From Megamerina dolium (taxonomy: Eukaryota > Arthropoda > Insecta > Diptera > Megamerinidae), in contig OY978529.1 of the NCBI GenBank assembly GCA_963854835.1, positions 8,773,501 to 8,837,500 on the forward strand: a stretch of 64,000 nucleotides of DNA. The letters are read 5' to 3'. Positions 1 to 10,359 of this stretch are shown piece after piece. Position 1 is the stretch's first letter; each line of letters starts with the position of its first letter. The notes below the pieces were generated by a model that was not told where the DNA came from, made no database searches, and saw nothing but the letters and a program-made list of their open reading frames with translations. A program made the translations under genes and the position numbers.

Positions 1-129
1 TTTAATAGACAATTAAATTGTTCAAACTTAAGTCACAAATGTCCTTATTTTAAGGGTAAAACAAACATTTTTTTTTTTGTAACATTGCGCTTTAGACGAT
101 TGCAACTGACACACAAAGCAGTTCTGGTA

Positions 130-660
130 AAATATTTATTGGGTGCATAACCTTAAAATTTCGGTTTTGTAATCAAAAATGTATATTTCATTGAAGTACG
201 TTTTACATAATAATATGAATCAAAAGATGTTCCATCAGAAGCTATGACATTTGTCCATCTTTCAGGCAATTTGCTGATTCCATCTCTAACGGAGTGATTG
301 TCTTTCAATGTAATCCACCTCTCAAGACAAAGTTCGGTACTTGCATAAGAATCAAAGCGTTCTCTAGTAAGAGAATATGGCGGGTGATGTAATACTTCCC
401 AGTTATGTCCTTCTAAATAGTTTTCACCAGTTGAGTAGTGTGTGGTCTGGGTTGTCATGTTGAAAAATTCATTTGTTGTGTCTATTTACCCATTCTGGTC
501 GTTTTTCTTCAAAAGCTCGCTTCAAACGTACGCAGAATACCGTTTATATCCCACCGCATCCAGAGGCTTTATTCATGTTTTTGCATCCATTTTTCATTTC
601 CAGTGACAATTCGATTTAAAAGTACTTTTCTTAACTTTGAAGAAGAGTTTCACAAATGAT
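130..660 (-). pseudogene. mariner transposase remnant, C-terminal part
   Basis: Minus-strand translation at 153-458 carries the mariner C-terminal signature: NWEVLHHPPYS, then FDSYAS, then GISKLPERWTNVIASDG, which follows the third catalytic Asp in mariner transposases. The Asp-containing segment itself (normally PYSPDLAPSDYH) is deleted between PPYS and FDSY. More degraded mariner-like sequence continues to about 660. No terminal repeats were recognised. It is a dead fragment; the subfamily is not assignable. Confidence 0.6.
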
Positions 661-850
661 ATTACGGTTTCCCATAACATTTAAGGGAAATAACGAACCA
701 CATCAACAAAAAATTACGAAATCAAACCTGCCTGAATTTCGGGACAATCCCAGGATCCCGGGACTGTATGTCCCAAGATCGACAAAATCCCGAAAATTGA
801 CACCTATGCACATTTCAAGTGTATAGGTACACAAATATATATATATACAA

Positions 851-1200
851 GGTGTAGTAAAAAGAAATACATTATTTTTGCATTTTTTTTAGCATAGTTA
901 GAATTATCCGATTTAGGTGAAATATGCACCCTTTTGTTCGATAACTTGTTGCCATTTTGAAGGTAATTACATAATGCCACTCTCACAGAAACCCTCGTTT
1001 CTATTGGTAAAAAACTGGAACAGTTGATTTTCACAAGCTTCTCTTGAGGCGAACTTTTCACCAGCAAAATTATTCGCCATAAACAAGAAGAGGTAGTAAT
1101 CACTTGGTGCCAGGTCCGGACTATAAGGTGGATGCATAAGAACATCCCAACCAAGCTCCTGGAGCTTCTGGCGAGTCACTATCGATGTTTGTGACAAGTT
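851..1200 (-). pseudogene. mariner remnant with one terminal repeat
   Basis: The minus-strand reading (967-1197) contains RQKLQELGWDVLMHPPYS and PDLAPSDYYLF, the third catalytic Asp region of a mariner transposase. The terminal repeat GTGTAGTAAAAAGAAAT lies at 852-868. It matches both ends of the larger mariner at 28567-29757, so these are the same family. Only the 3' third of the element survives. Unlike the 28-29 kb copy, this one keeps the Asp in APSDYY. Confidence 0.65.
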
Positions 1201-1930
1201 AAAAATACGAATGAGAACGCAAATAACAGTACGACGTGGTTTGAATTTCTAGGGTCGATAAAGGCTATTACCATGGACCTTTTTTTTCGTAGAAAATTAC
1301 TCTGTTTATAAATTTGCCCTGTCATGTTTAATATCGTATTTATCATGGTTTCGAAGAGCAAATTCGTAATCAGATTTGCTTTCGATGGTAAAAATATCAT
1401 AGATATGATCTGTGCAGAACCAGGACACAGAAAACGTGAAATACTGAATTATAGTCCAGTAGGGTTATCGACCGAAACGACTAAGCAAATGTAATGCGGT
1501 TAACTCAGATAATGATATACTATTGTGTATAATTGTTCATTATTTGATTAATTGATTCATAAATTATGTACTTGCTTGTAAGATGTGATTTTGATTGTAA
1601 ATGTATGTTTTCTTGCAGTTCTTAAAAATAGTTAAATAATATGAACGAAATCGTTTAAAAAAAACTCGATAAGAATATATTTGTTTGCTGTTGCTTTGTT
1701 CAAAATTCATCAAGTAACATCTCGTATGTGGATAATGATGTATACAGAACTCAAAATGATATTTTCAAGGATATATCCCACTTTGAAATCGAGTAATAAA
1801 TAAAAGAGTTATTGAAAAAACACGATTTAACGATTCCCACAGTCTTGCAAGAAATAAAGAAGCAAGCTACATTGCACAATCTAAGACTATCTAAGCTAAT
1901 TAATTCCCACTAATATTAGATTCAACTGCG
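1201..1930. other. AT-rich intergenic DNA, no gene seen
   Basis: AT-rich sequence with many stops in every frame. I see no conserved protein, terminal repeat or RNA-like fold. Confidence 0.4.
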
Positions 1931-2830
1931 AACCCTATCACCTTCAACAGCGTGAAGAGAAAATCTACAAAAGATCTCCTATGCTAATGGCCCACAGTTA
2001 AGGAAAGTTTGTACCACTAGATGTATTCTGCAAATTCCAAGCAGACGTGTTAAGTTATAGCTACTGAACAGGTGGTAATCAGAAGGAGCAATGCCTTGGC
2101 TATATGGCGGATGGAGTTAGACCGCTTTTTTCCAAGTAGGTGGTGGCGCAACATGTAGCATTACCGTTTTTAGTGCAATGCTCGATTCAATTTGATGCGT
2201 TGCGTCGGTAGCCTTTACCAGTGACGGTTTCAACCGGTTTTTGCAGCTCACAATATACCATACTCTTTTGATCCCACCAAGTACACAGTATCACCCTTGA
2301 CCTATGGACATTCGGGTTTGGAGTCAATTTGGCTGCTTGACCAGGTCTCAGATCACTTTTTCCGTTTAGGGTTGTATTCGTCAGTAACGATACGATACAA
2401 AAAAGATTTCCCTCTGTACCGTTGTAGCAGCATTTCAGACATGCAAAATCGGCATATGATGTCTCTTGGTTTCGGTTCATATGGAACCCAATTTTCCAAT
2501 TTCTGGACCATTCATTCTGTAGGCGAAATGAAATGGCTTATCGAGTCACTCCCAAAGTTTCGTCAACATTTTTTTTTTTAGTTTGACACGGGCCTTCCTT
2601 CAATAAAGCTTCCAATTCAGCGTCTTCAAACGTTTCTGGCCTTCCCTCACGTTCCTTATCGCTTGTATTAAAATCAACCGTCTAAACCCAAATTCACAAG
2701 TTGAAAGTAATAGAACCTGTTCTTCATAAGCCTCACACCACACCTTTCTGCAGATGAGCACAAGAAAGCAAAGCTTCTTGTGAATGAGGTTTTGTAGGCT
2801 CAAGAGTTGACACAGTCGGAACTAAACAGA
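1930..2830 (-). pseudogene. heavily degraded mariner transposase
   Basis: Scattered minus-strand frames follow mariner order: a weak N-terminal helix-turn-helix region near 2600-2800; WVPYEPKPRDII near 2460-2500; then LCTWWDQKSMVYCELQKP near 2220-2290; then HPPYSQGIAPSDYHLF near 2080-2120, which is the third catalytic Asp. Many frameshifts and stops separate them. Homology is clear but the ends are approximate. It is a different lineage from the mariners at 0.85 and 28.6 kb, judged by the different residues around WWDQ. Confidence 0.6.
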
Positions 2831-3061
2831 AATTATTGTTTCCACTTCGAAAGAATGACACATTCTGATTTTAATCAAGAATGATAGAAAGAAAAATTGC
2901 GTATTGCGCCGTTATTTCTTTCTTAATAAATCAGCTGATGGAATGTGACTTCACAGTAAAAAAATAAACGTGAATAAAGTGTAAAATCTTAATAGTGGAT
3001 ACATTATTTTTATTCTTTGAAGACAAAATACTTCACTTGGAATGAAAATAAAGCGTTAATA

Positions 3062-3565
3062 GCCTAGACAGACAGCAGCCTAATTCCGGATTACCGAGTT
3101 AATTCGAATTAACTCGGGCATTAACTGCAGCTAATCCGCATAAACTCTATGAGTTAATTTTCAAAATAAAAGAGGATTAGGGCAATTTTCTATGGCAACA
3201 CTGCTGAAAATTGTCTATTGTGAATTTTTCACCATCCATGTTCGCTAACAAAAACTTTCAACAATTGTTAGCAGTTTTCAACATGAAAAGCGTTGACGAA
3301 CAAATAAATCCAGCTGTCAATTAAGGACTGTGAATGTCAATTTACAAGCTTCTAATAGTTTTCAGTTCACGTACTTCTTGTAGATTTTCTCATATCGAGA
3401 GTGACAGATGACAGAAATTGATAGTGATAGTAATGCAAGTGAGCAGACCTAATAAAATAGCAATCAGCCGTTTAGTTAATCCGCAATACTGCCGTCTGTC
3501 AGGTTATTATTTTATTCGGATTAAGTGAGCCGGTAATCCGGAATTAGGCTGCTGTCTGTCTAGGC
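3062..3565. mobile_element. MITE, GCCTAGACAGAC family, copy 1
   Basis: Near-perfect inverted ends: GCCTAGACAGACAGCAGCC on the left and its complement ending GTCTGTCTAGGC on the right, flanked by TA on both sides. The TIRs extend about 40 bp through a CCGGATTACCG-type segment. The 504-bp interior is non-coding. Two related copies lie at 8733-9253 (opposite orientation) and 14856-15184 (internally deleted). TA flanks suggest mobilisation by a Tc1/mariner-type transposase, but no related autonomous element is visible here. Confidence 0.85.
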
Positions 3566-4154
3566 TATAACACTATTGTAGTCGAAAAATTTATCGACGT
3601 TCTAGTAAAATCTATCGATTAGGGGCAAGTGTTCTGAGTTGATCGGTACCCAACAGTGGGCTATATCACGTAAAGTTTTCGAAAAATCAATTTTTACAAT
3701 TTCCCACCCGTTTGCATAAAAAAATATCTATAATATTTTTACACTTCACGCAGTATAATGATATGGGTATTAAAAACGAAGGAGAAAATTCGCAGCAGTT
3801 GAGCAAAAATACTAAAAAAAAATTCTGAAGAAAAAATTACAGAAAAATAATTTTTAAATTTATTCTTGAATATCCTTAAAGAGAAACCAATTATTTTCTC
3901 CGAAAAAAAAATATATGTTAAAAGTCGCGCAAAAATTTTAATTTTGTCCGATTACTAACTAGTTCGCTCTAGAACAAGGCCAACATCAATCTACGTATAC
4001 AATTTTTTATAAAGTGGTTATCAAAACTCTTGTTTTAGAATGTATAGAATGTTCTTTAGAATAAGGAAATTTAATAAAGAACTACAAGAAAACGTCTGCA
4101 ACATCCATAGCAAAAGCTTTCAAAAGTAATTATATCTTCTATCTTAATAACATG

Positions 4155-4885
4155 TTCTCCTTAATTGATGTGTTTTCACTATATAAACTGTTTTTATTCT
4201 GTAGCATTACGTGCACTCATTCCTGAATTCTGAACGAGAATGAACTTAACTACACACAGCTTTCGCTGACTTGGCAGTTGATCGTTTTTCGATTTTTTTT
4301 CTACAATATTTGTTAGGAGCTGAGAGAAATTCTTCAGCAGCTGTGACATGTGTAACTTATAGTTTATAATTAAATCGTAAATGTATGATTTCTTGAACAC
4401 CTCTAATATCGAAAAGATTTTTCTTTCGAACGGTACTCACTTGTCGGCAAGCAATTGGCAATTCTTCCGGCAGTAACAACTTGCCATGGTAAAGCTTCTG
4501 AAAGACGTCTGTGACAAAGTTCAGAAAAGTGATGTTACAAAGGTTCTCCCGTTCGGAACCGGCTAATAAGTAATAAGAACCTTATATTACTGTCCAAAAT
4601 TTAACAAGCACAACAGTGCTGGAAGATACGATCGGACAAAGAGCCCTTCGGGGCTTATAAGTGCCACATATTAATTTTTTTTATTTATAATTTCCCGAAT
4701 GATTTGTTCTAGCTCAATAAAATCTTTTCCTTAATTGATTAGTGTGTTCTATTGGTTTAAATTATGTATCATTACGTGCATTCATTCCTTAATCTTGAAA
4801 GAGAATGCACCTACTACAATACTACCCCCAGCTTTCCTTTACTTGGCAGTTGATCATTTTCCGATTTTTTCTCGACCTTATGCGA
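4155..4885 (+). repeat. Direct repeat pair flanking a SINE fragment
   Basis: About 150 bp at 4155-4305 recur at about 4730-4880 in the same orientation. Both contain TTAATTGAT, CATTACGTGCA, CATTCCT, then ACTTGGCAGTTGATC and a CGATTTTTT run. The copies have diverged by substitutions and small indels. A headless SINE (4398-4690) lies between them. This could be a segmental duplication or two copies of an unrecognised repeat. Confidence 0.6.
4398..4690 (+). mobile_element. tRNA-derived SINE, headless copy
   Basis: It matches the body of the full-length SINEs at 15.6, 46.0 and 55.0 kb: CTGTCGGCAAGCAATTGG-like segment, GCCGTTCGGAACCGGCTAA-like segment, and the 3' end GGGGCTTATAAGTGCCACA. The tRNA-like head with boxes A and B is missing, consistent with 5' truncation during retrotransposition or later loss. 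Confidence 0.75.
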
Positions 4886-5084
4886 TTTAAGAGGTAGCTG
4901 GTTTTTCGTTACTACAAAGTCAGCCATTGGAAAAGTCGATGAAATTTTGAAACTAATGTAACAATACCGACACGCAGAATGTCAGGAGATAGCGGAGGCA
5001 CTATACATACATCAGCTACATGACAGTTTAAAATCATCTAAAAAGAGCAGGCTACGGCAAGACGCTCGATATGTAAAAGAAAAA

Positions 5085-6065
5085 AATATGGGTATCAAAA
5101 GAAAGGTTTTTTTAAATACTTTTCACTGATATATATTATTTAATACCTATTTTTCACATTTTAAAAGTTATTATCAAAAAATATAAAAGAGAAATTTTTT
5201 TTTTCAAAAACCGATTTTTTTCGAAAATAACCCTTCTGTACCTATCGAAAATTTAGCACCATATTAAAGCCTATACAACTACCTTTACAACGGTGTATAA
5301 AACATGTTTTTAAAAAATATTTATGCATTAAAAATAAATTTTCTTTAAGTTGATACTTCATACAGTTCAAATTCAGTTTCGCAACCAACAGTATTTTAGG
5401 ATGTTTTTTTTATAGCCAGCAAAAAATAACCCTTATAGGCCCGACGACGATTTCGCAACCAACAGTATTTCAAGATGTCTTTTTTGAAAGCCGGACTTCG
5501 GCCAGGCGCAAAAAAAAATAATCCTTATAAGCCCGGCGCCGACTTCGCGAACAACAATATTTTAGGATGTCTTTTTTGATAGCCGGACTTCAGCCTGGCG
5601 CCAAAAAAATAACCCTTATAGACCCGACGCCGACTTCGCGACAAACAGTATTTGTACAGGCTTATGAGTGTCTCACTATTCTTCCTCTATGCACGTTTTG
5701 CTGGAGCGAAAGTATAATCATAATAAAATATATACAAATTATTTTAAAATGTATATACCATTGGGTTACCCTAGACCTTTAAAATAATACATTTATAACA
5801 TAATAATTTTTGATAGGTCAACGGGGGATTTTTTCGAAAAAGAAATCGGTTTTTACAAAATTTTTATAAAAAGTTTATATATTTCTTCACATTTAAAAAG
5901 TTAAAAATTCAAATGAAATATTACATACCTATTAAAAGGTATTAAAATTACCTGTGTTTTGATACCATTATAGAAAAAATTGCGTGTCTATCGAGTAATC
6001 TCGACCTCAATTTTGAACTTTGACCTTGAGCCACGCCTTATATGGGCGTCGCCACCGAAAATTTT
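5085..6065. mobile_element. Foldback element with GC-rich tandem core
   Basis: Two AT-rich arms in inverted orientation (about 5085-5375 and 5790-6065) flank a core (about 5385-5660) of roughly 3.3 diverged tandem units of about 85 bp. Each unit contains CAACAGTATTT, AGCCGGACTTC and AACCCTTATAGGCCCG. The same core and arm recur at 36060-36730. The arms share AAAGAAAGGTTTTTTTAAAT / TTTGATACC motifs. There is no coding capacity. This is consistent with a non-autonomous foldback transposon; the transposase source is unknown. Confidence 0.65.
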
Positions 6066-6890
6066 CTGGTTTGTTATAACGACAAAAATAGCTTGTATCC
6101 GACGCAATTTATCATTTTTGTTTTCTCAAGGAGGCCGTATTCTGCATTTATGCCCATTTGTGAGCACACCATCGATATGAAAGTTTACTGGAAGGCAGCA
6201 ACAATCCAGAATTATGGTTGTTTTCAGTCATATTAGTGAACACTCAAAATCTGGATTATTGGATCACCGTTCTACGTGTTTTTACAAGAGATTCGTATCG
6301 GCAGGACTTGATCACTAAAATAGTAATTGTGACGTTGTTCCTACTTTGCACCTTGTTACACTATCTTTATTGGAAACGAGGTATAACATAGACATACAAA
6401 TTGATATGTATTTTTAGTGCTCGATTGAACATTTTATACACTGCCGATGTTATTTTGTATATCGCTACAGAAGTGTTAACCTAGCATATATACAACCGCA
6501 GCCAACAGCCTCCAACTTTAATTAATATACAGGTATAAACACAAAAAAAAATGCGAAGATATGTGTCTAATCAACAGATATTTAATGGGATAAAAATATT
6601 TATAAAAAACGCTTTAATGCTTACATTACATTTTATTGCACTGCATAGAACGGCGTAATTGATCAATCGCTGCGATTTCCATAAAAAACTATGACTGTCC
6701 CGCATATAAATAGTCACAAATAACAATTATGCAGTTGGAACAAAATATCTTTATATTTACGTTTTTTCAGATTTATGTATTCTTCAATGTACTATATTTT
6801 CAGATTACGTCGTAAAATCAACAATACTAAACGTAAAATTGACGTTACACAGTGTGCCCACTTTATTAATAAAGTGAGCAAAAACGAGAG
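6066..6890. other. AT-rich intergenic DNA, nothing recognised
   Basis: No conserved coding segment or clear terminal repeat was found. Short open frames here have no recognisable similarity. Confidence 0.35.
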
Positions 6891-7320
6891 TAGTACACAA
6901 ATTGACTGCGGCTGCAACATTGCAACAACTGTCAACACAGAATAACATGAATTCTAATGTAGACGCACAAATTGATTACAACACTGCGACATTGCAACAA
7001 AACAATAGTTGACGCAGTGGTCGAATTAAATCTATTTCTTTTTTGACATGCCAGAAAATGATATGTAAGCAATTACTAGCACTGATATAATTCCATTTAG
7101 TTTTTGTTTTTTTTTTTGCGCGAAGTACTAGAAATATATTACTTATTAAACGTTTAATGAAAGTTATTGCGTTTTATTCTCGGAAAAAGTATTTTAATTA
7201 AATTTTAATGTTGTCGTCCACCGTTCCAATTCGATCCGGTTGCAATCATTATCATAACTTTTGTTATGGAACTTGTCGTCGAGTTGCAATGTTGCAGCCG
7301 CAGTAAATCTGTTTACAACT
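6891..7320. mobile_element. MITE, GCGGCTGCAACATTGCAAC family, copy A
   Basis: The left end contains CTGCGGCTGCAACATTGCAA and the right end its inverse, TTGCAATGTTGCAGCCGCAG, followed by a GTTTAC-like terminus. A second copy with the same ends sits at 21025-21440 inside the slim gene. The interior is non-coding and AT-rich. The exact outer border of this copy is uncertain by several bases. Confidence 0.7.
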
Positions 7321-7403
7321 CAAATTATATCGACAGCTTAAGGTGATATAACATCAGTTGTCGCAGGAACAAATATGCTTTGCTCTTATTTGTTTCCTAT
7401 ATG

Positions 7404-7765
7404 TAGTATGTTTACACATAGAGATTACCACAACTAGATTCCAAAAATTTATCCACCCGTTTATGGAATGTTTACACAAACGAGATTATCTTTATTTTTG
7501 AGATTATCTCTTAAATATAGTTTTCCCATATAAAACTCCTACCACTATAATCTAGGATTATGTGCAAATTCCGATAACTGTTAGATTTTCCTCTACTCGG
7601 TTTTTATCGATTATTTCGTGAAGAAGGGAGTAAAATCAAAATTGTCGTTAATTTGGCGTTGGATTTTGACAGTTAACAATTCCTTTAAAAGTAAATCTTA
7701 CTATGTGAACGGATACATAGATTTTCGTAATCTAGTTGTGGTAATCTCTATGTGTACACATACTA
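7404..7765. mobile_element. MITE with long terminal inverted repeats
   Basis: The left end TAGTATGTTTACACATAGAG and the right end CTCTATGTGTACACATACTA are inverted copies. The TIRs continue as GATTACCACAACTAGATT, about 38 bp in all with one or two mismatches. The 362-bp interior is non-coding and contains a further weak copy of the TTTACACAAACGAGATTATC motif. The high similarity of the ends suggests a fairly recent insertion. Confidence 0.75.
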
Positions 7766-8386
7766 TTAGGCGGCCGTTATGTTGAGGATCATATGATTGC
7801 CAATCACGACTATATTACGCTCTTTATTTTGTGACCGATTGCTCTTCAAGTAAAGTATGTCATGTTCACGAGTTTTCGATCTCCAATCACAGAGACGATT
7901 TTTTCCATCTTTCATTACTTTTTAGTACTTTTTTTATTAGACAATATTTCCATGTCATTTGGATATGAAAAATTATGTCTGAAAATTCTTGTACTCTATA
8001 ATGAATATGAAAATAAAGTGGTATTTTGCGAGAAAAACATCGACTACTAATAAAAAGGTTCTTAATTTTTGTGATTGATTTGCAAATAAAACGCTCGAGT
8101 AAAACAAGCGTATGTGCGGTAAAGCCCTGGCGTTTGGGTAGATTAAATAAAGGATCAATTGCTTTTATTTTGAATGAGTTTCGGCTACTAGAGAAACAAG
8201 TCTATACATATTTGATTTGTATGGCTTGATGTTATATATATGTGGTCCTCTAACTCCTAATTGGTTCATAGGGCGTTTAAAATATTCAAAAATATAAATA
8301 TATTGCGCAGAGCAGCAGCCAGAACCAAAGAATACTATACGACATCATACGTTGATGAATGCAAGATTTCATTGTTTTGCATTTAA
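7766..8386. other. AT-rich intergenic DNA, nothing recognised
   Basis: No supported gene or repeat. Open frames on both strands near 7860-8230 overlap each other and show no conserved motif. Confidence 0.35.
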
Positions 8387-8403
8387 TAGCCTAGATAGAC
8401 ACT

Positions 8404-8730
8404 GGGTGCCGTAGCTCAGAGGTTAGTGTGTTCGCCTTTTGATCTGTAGGTCGTGGTTCAATCCCAGACTGATGCATAACAAATTTAAAATCGATAAGAT
8501 TTTTCTTTCAAATGATACCCACCTGTCGGCATGAAAAAGCTTCTAAAAGAACTCTGTGTCAAAGCTCAGAAAAAGTGATGTCGCAAGTGTTCTGCCGTTC
8601 GTAACCGGTTAAAATAAGTAGGTTCTTTCTAATACTGTCCAAATTTAAGACGCACAACAGTAATGGAAGAGAAGCTCGCCAATGAGCCCATTGGGGCTTT
8701 AAGTGCCACATATTTATTTTTTTTTATTTT
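8404..8730 (+). mobile_element. tRNA-derived SINE, full length, inserted in a MITE end
   Basis: The tRNA-like head has box A (TAGCTCAGAGGTTAG) and box B (GTCGTGGTTCAATCCC). The anticodon-arm region TTCTGATCTGTAG-type sequence most resembles tRNA-Arg(UCU) (inference). The body and the 3' end GGGGCTTTAAGTGCCACA match other copies. It is flanked by TAGCCTAGATAGAC (8387-8400) and TAGCCTAGACAGAC (8731-8744), a target duplication made of the terminus of the adjacent MITE. Confidence 0.85.
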
Positions 8731-8732
8731 TA

Positions 8733-9253
8733 GCCTAGACAGACGGCAGCGTTAATCCCGATTACCGGCGCACTTAATCCGAATAAAATATTAAACGGGA
8801 CAGCAGTATTACGGATTAACTAAACGGCTGATTGCTGTTTTATTAGGTCTGCTCACTTACATTACTATCACAATCAATTTCTGTCACCTGTCACTCTCGA
8901 CATGAGAAAATCTACAAAAAGTACGTGAACTGAAAACTATCAGAAACTTGTAAATTGTCATTCACAGTTCGTAATTGAGAGCTGGATTTATTTTTTCGCC
9001 AGAACTTTTCATGTCGAAAATTGTTAACAATTGTTGAAAGTTTTTTATAAGCGAACACGTCTATTGTTTTGTAAGTTGGATCGAGAAAAATTCACAATAG
9101 AAAATTTTCAGCAGTGTTGCTATCACAAATTGCCCTAATCCTCTTTCATTTTGAGAATTAACTCCTGGAGTTTTTGCGGATTGGCTGCAGTTAATGCCCG
9201 AGTTAATCCGAATTAACTCGGTAATCCGGAATTTGGCTGCCGTCTGTCTAGGC
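8733..9253. mobile_element. MITE, GCCTAGACAGAC family, copy 2 (inverted)
   Basis: Inverted ends GCCTAGACAGACGGCAGC and GCTGCCGTCTGTCTAGGC with TA on both sides. The interior matches copy 1 (3062-3565) in reverse complement, including ATCAATTTCTGTCACCTGTC. A SINE has inserted exactly at the left terminus. Confidence 0.85.
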
Positions 9254-9320
9254 TATTAGATAACATTCTAAACAGAGGGAATCAAGAATGCAGTCAAAAG
9301 GATTTTGTTTTTAATTTTAT

Positions 9321-9551
9321 ATGCAAGTGAACATTGTTATATTTTCGCATCGTCAAACATTTTGGAATTTAAAAACACGTTTTGAATCAGCGAAAGCTCA
9401 AATTAAACAGCTACCGGGAATTAATTACAATAAGGAGGAACAAGTGCAGAAATTGGAGTTGCTACGTAATCAATTAAATCTACAACCGCGCATACACTTT
9501 CATCATTACTTCTATTTTATAATTTATTTCTACAATGTGGTGAAATTATAA
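9321..9551 (+). pseudogene. Mediator subunit 9 (Med9)-like exon or fragment
   Basis: The frame contains TRFESAKAQIKQLPGI followed by a KEEQ..KLELLRNQL helix. This resembles the C-terminal helical domain of Mediator subunit 9, part of the middle module of the RNA polymerase II co-activator. After LRNQLNLQ the reading turns into AT-rich low-complexity sequence and stops. No clear splice acceptor or companion exon was found nearby, so it could be a lone exon whose partners lie elsewhere or a pseudogene fragment. It lies between a MITE and a gypsy LTR fragment. The family call rests on recall of the motif. Confidence 0.4.
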
Positions 9552-9679
9552 TATTATTTTTTATTAAAATAACAGTCGTACTTTACCTTTTACAAAAATT
9601 GTTTTAATTAATGTTTTTAAAATTAAAATTTCAATATTAGATTTCAACTTATAACGTTTTTCTTTTGTGAGCTAAATGC

Positions 9680-9945
9680 TTCTATTCGAATCAACCCTGT
9701 TCGATCACTGGATTCTGCAAATAAAAATTGCAATACTTATTTTGTACTAAGTATGTCCAACAACAATTTATTTAGTTTCCCATGAATGGACGGGTCCCGG
9801 AAGCACTCGACCACGTGGTCGACCAAGGTTCATTCAACTCAGCAGAATACGCAAATGCCTTGTACGGGAACAAGCAAAGCATTTCCGTATATTTGCTGCT
9901 ACAACAACAGCAACGACAACAATTTATTTAATCAACTATTTACTT
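9680..9945 (-). mobile_element. Ty3/gypsy LTR fragment (antisense) with a nested insert
   Basis: The reverse complement matches the 3' half of the LTRs at 16020-16467 and 59988-60398: AGTTGATTAAATAAATTG, then a GTTGGACATA-type segment, then ATCCAGTGATCGAACAG. About 140 bp of foreign DNA, ending CTGCTACAACAACAGCAACG, interrupts it at about 9777-9913. The target sequence ACAATTTATTTA is repeated on both sides, which indicates insertion into the LTR. Confidence 0.65.
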
Positions 9946-10084
9946 GCTTCTTCTAATATTTTTCATAATAAAGTAATAAATATTGCTTATTTTTCAATTT
10001 TATATAAATGTTCGCAGTTTTATTTACCTTTTGTATGGGATTTTGAAATTTCTTAATTGCCTACTATTCGAACTGCTTCGGTTA

Positions 10085-10092
10085 TGACGTCA
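10085..10092. promoter_or_regulatory. Candidate CRE site upstream of the TBRG1-like gene
   Basis: A perfect 8-bp CREB/ATF palindrome, TGACGTCA, lies about 270 bp before the TBRG1-like start codon. Chance occurrence in this length of DNA is not excluded. Confidence 0.25.
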
Positions 10093-10359
10093 CAAGGCGC
10101 AATCTTTATTTCTATCATATTTGCTTTACAGTATGCTTTGCAAAAAGGTTGAAACACATTGCGCAGGTATTTTTGACAATTGTGTTCTCGCTTTCGAACA
10201 TCGCCTTGCATCTCTCGCTATTGTAAAATAAGCTCTATTACGTTCAAATAATGGAAAATTTTTATTAAATATTGAAGTATATTTATCAGCCAGTTTGGCA
10301 AAGACTATTAAATATAATACAACTTATTGTGTGCATGTATGTATCTGGACTAAAACGCT

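Noticed and set aside
8404..8475. tRNA-like sequences with boxes A and B at several sites
   Set aside because: Each is the head of a repeated SINE with the same body and tail, and the acceptor stems do not close; not tRNA genes.
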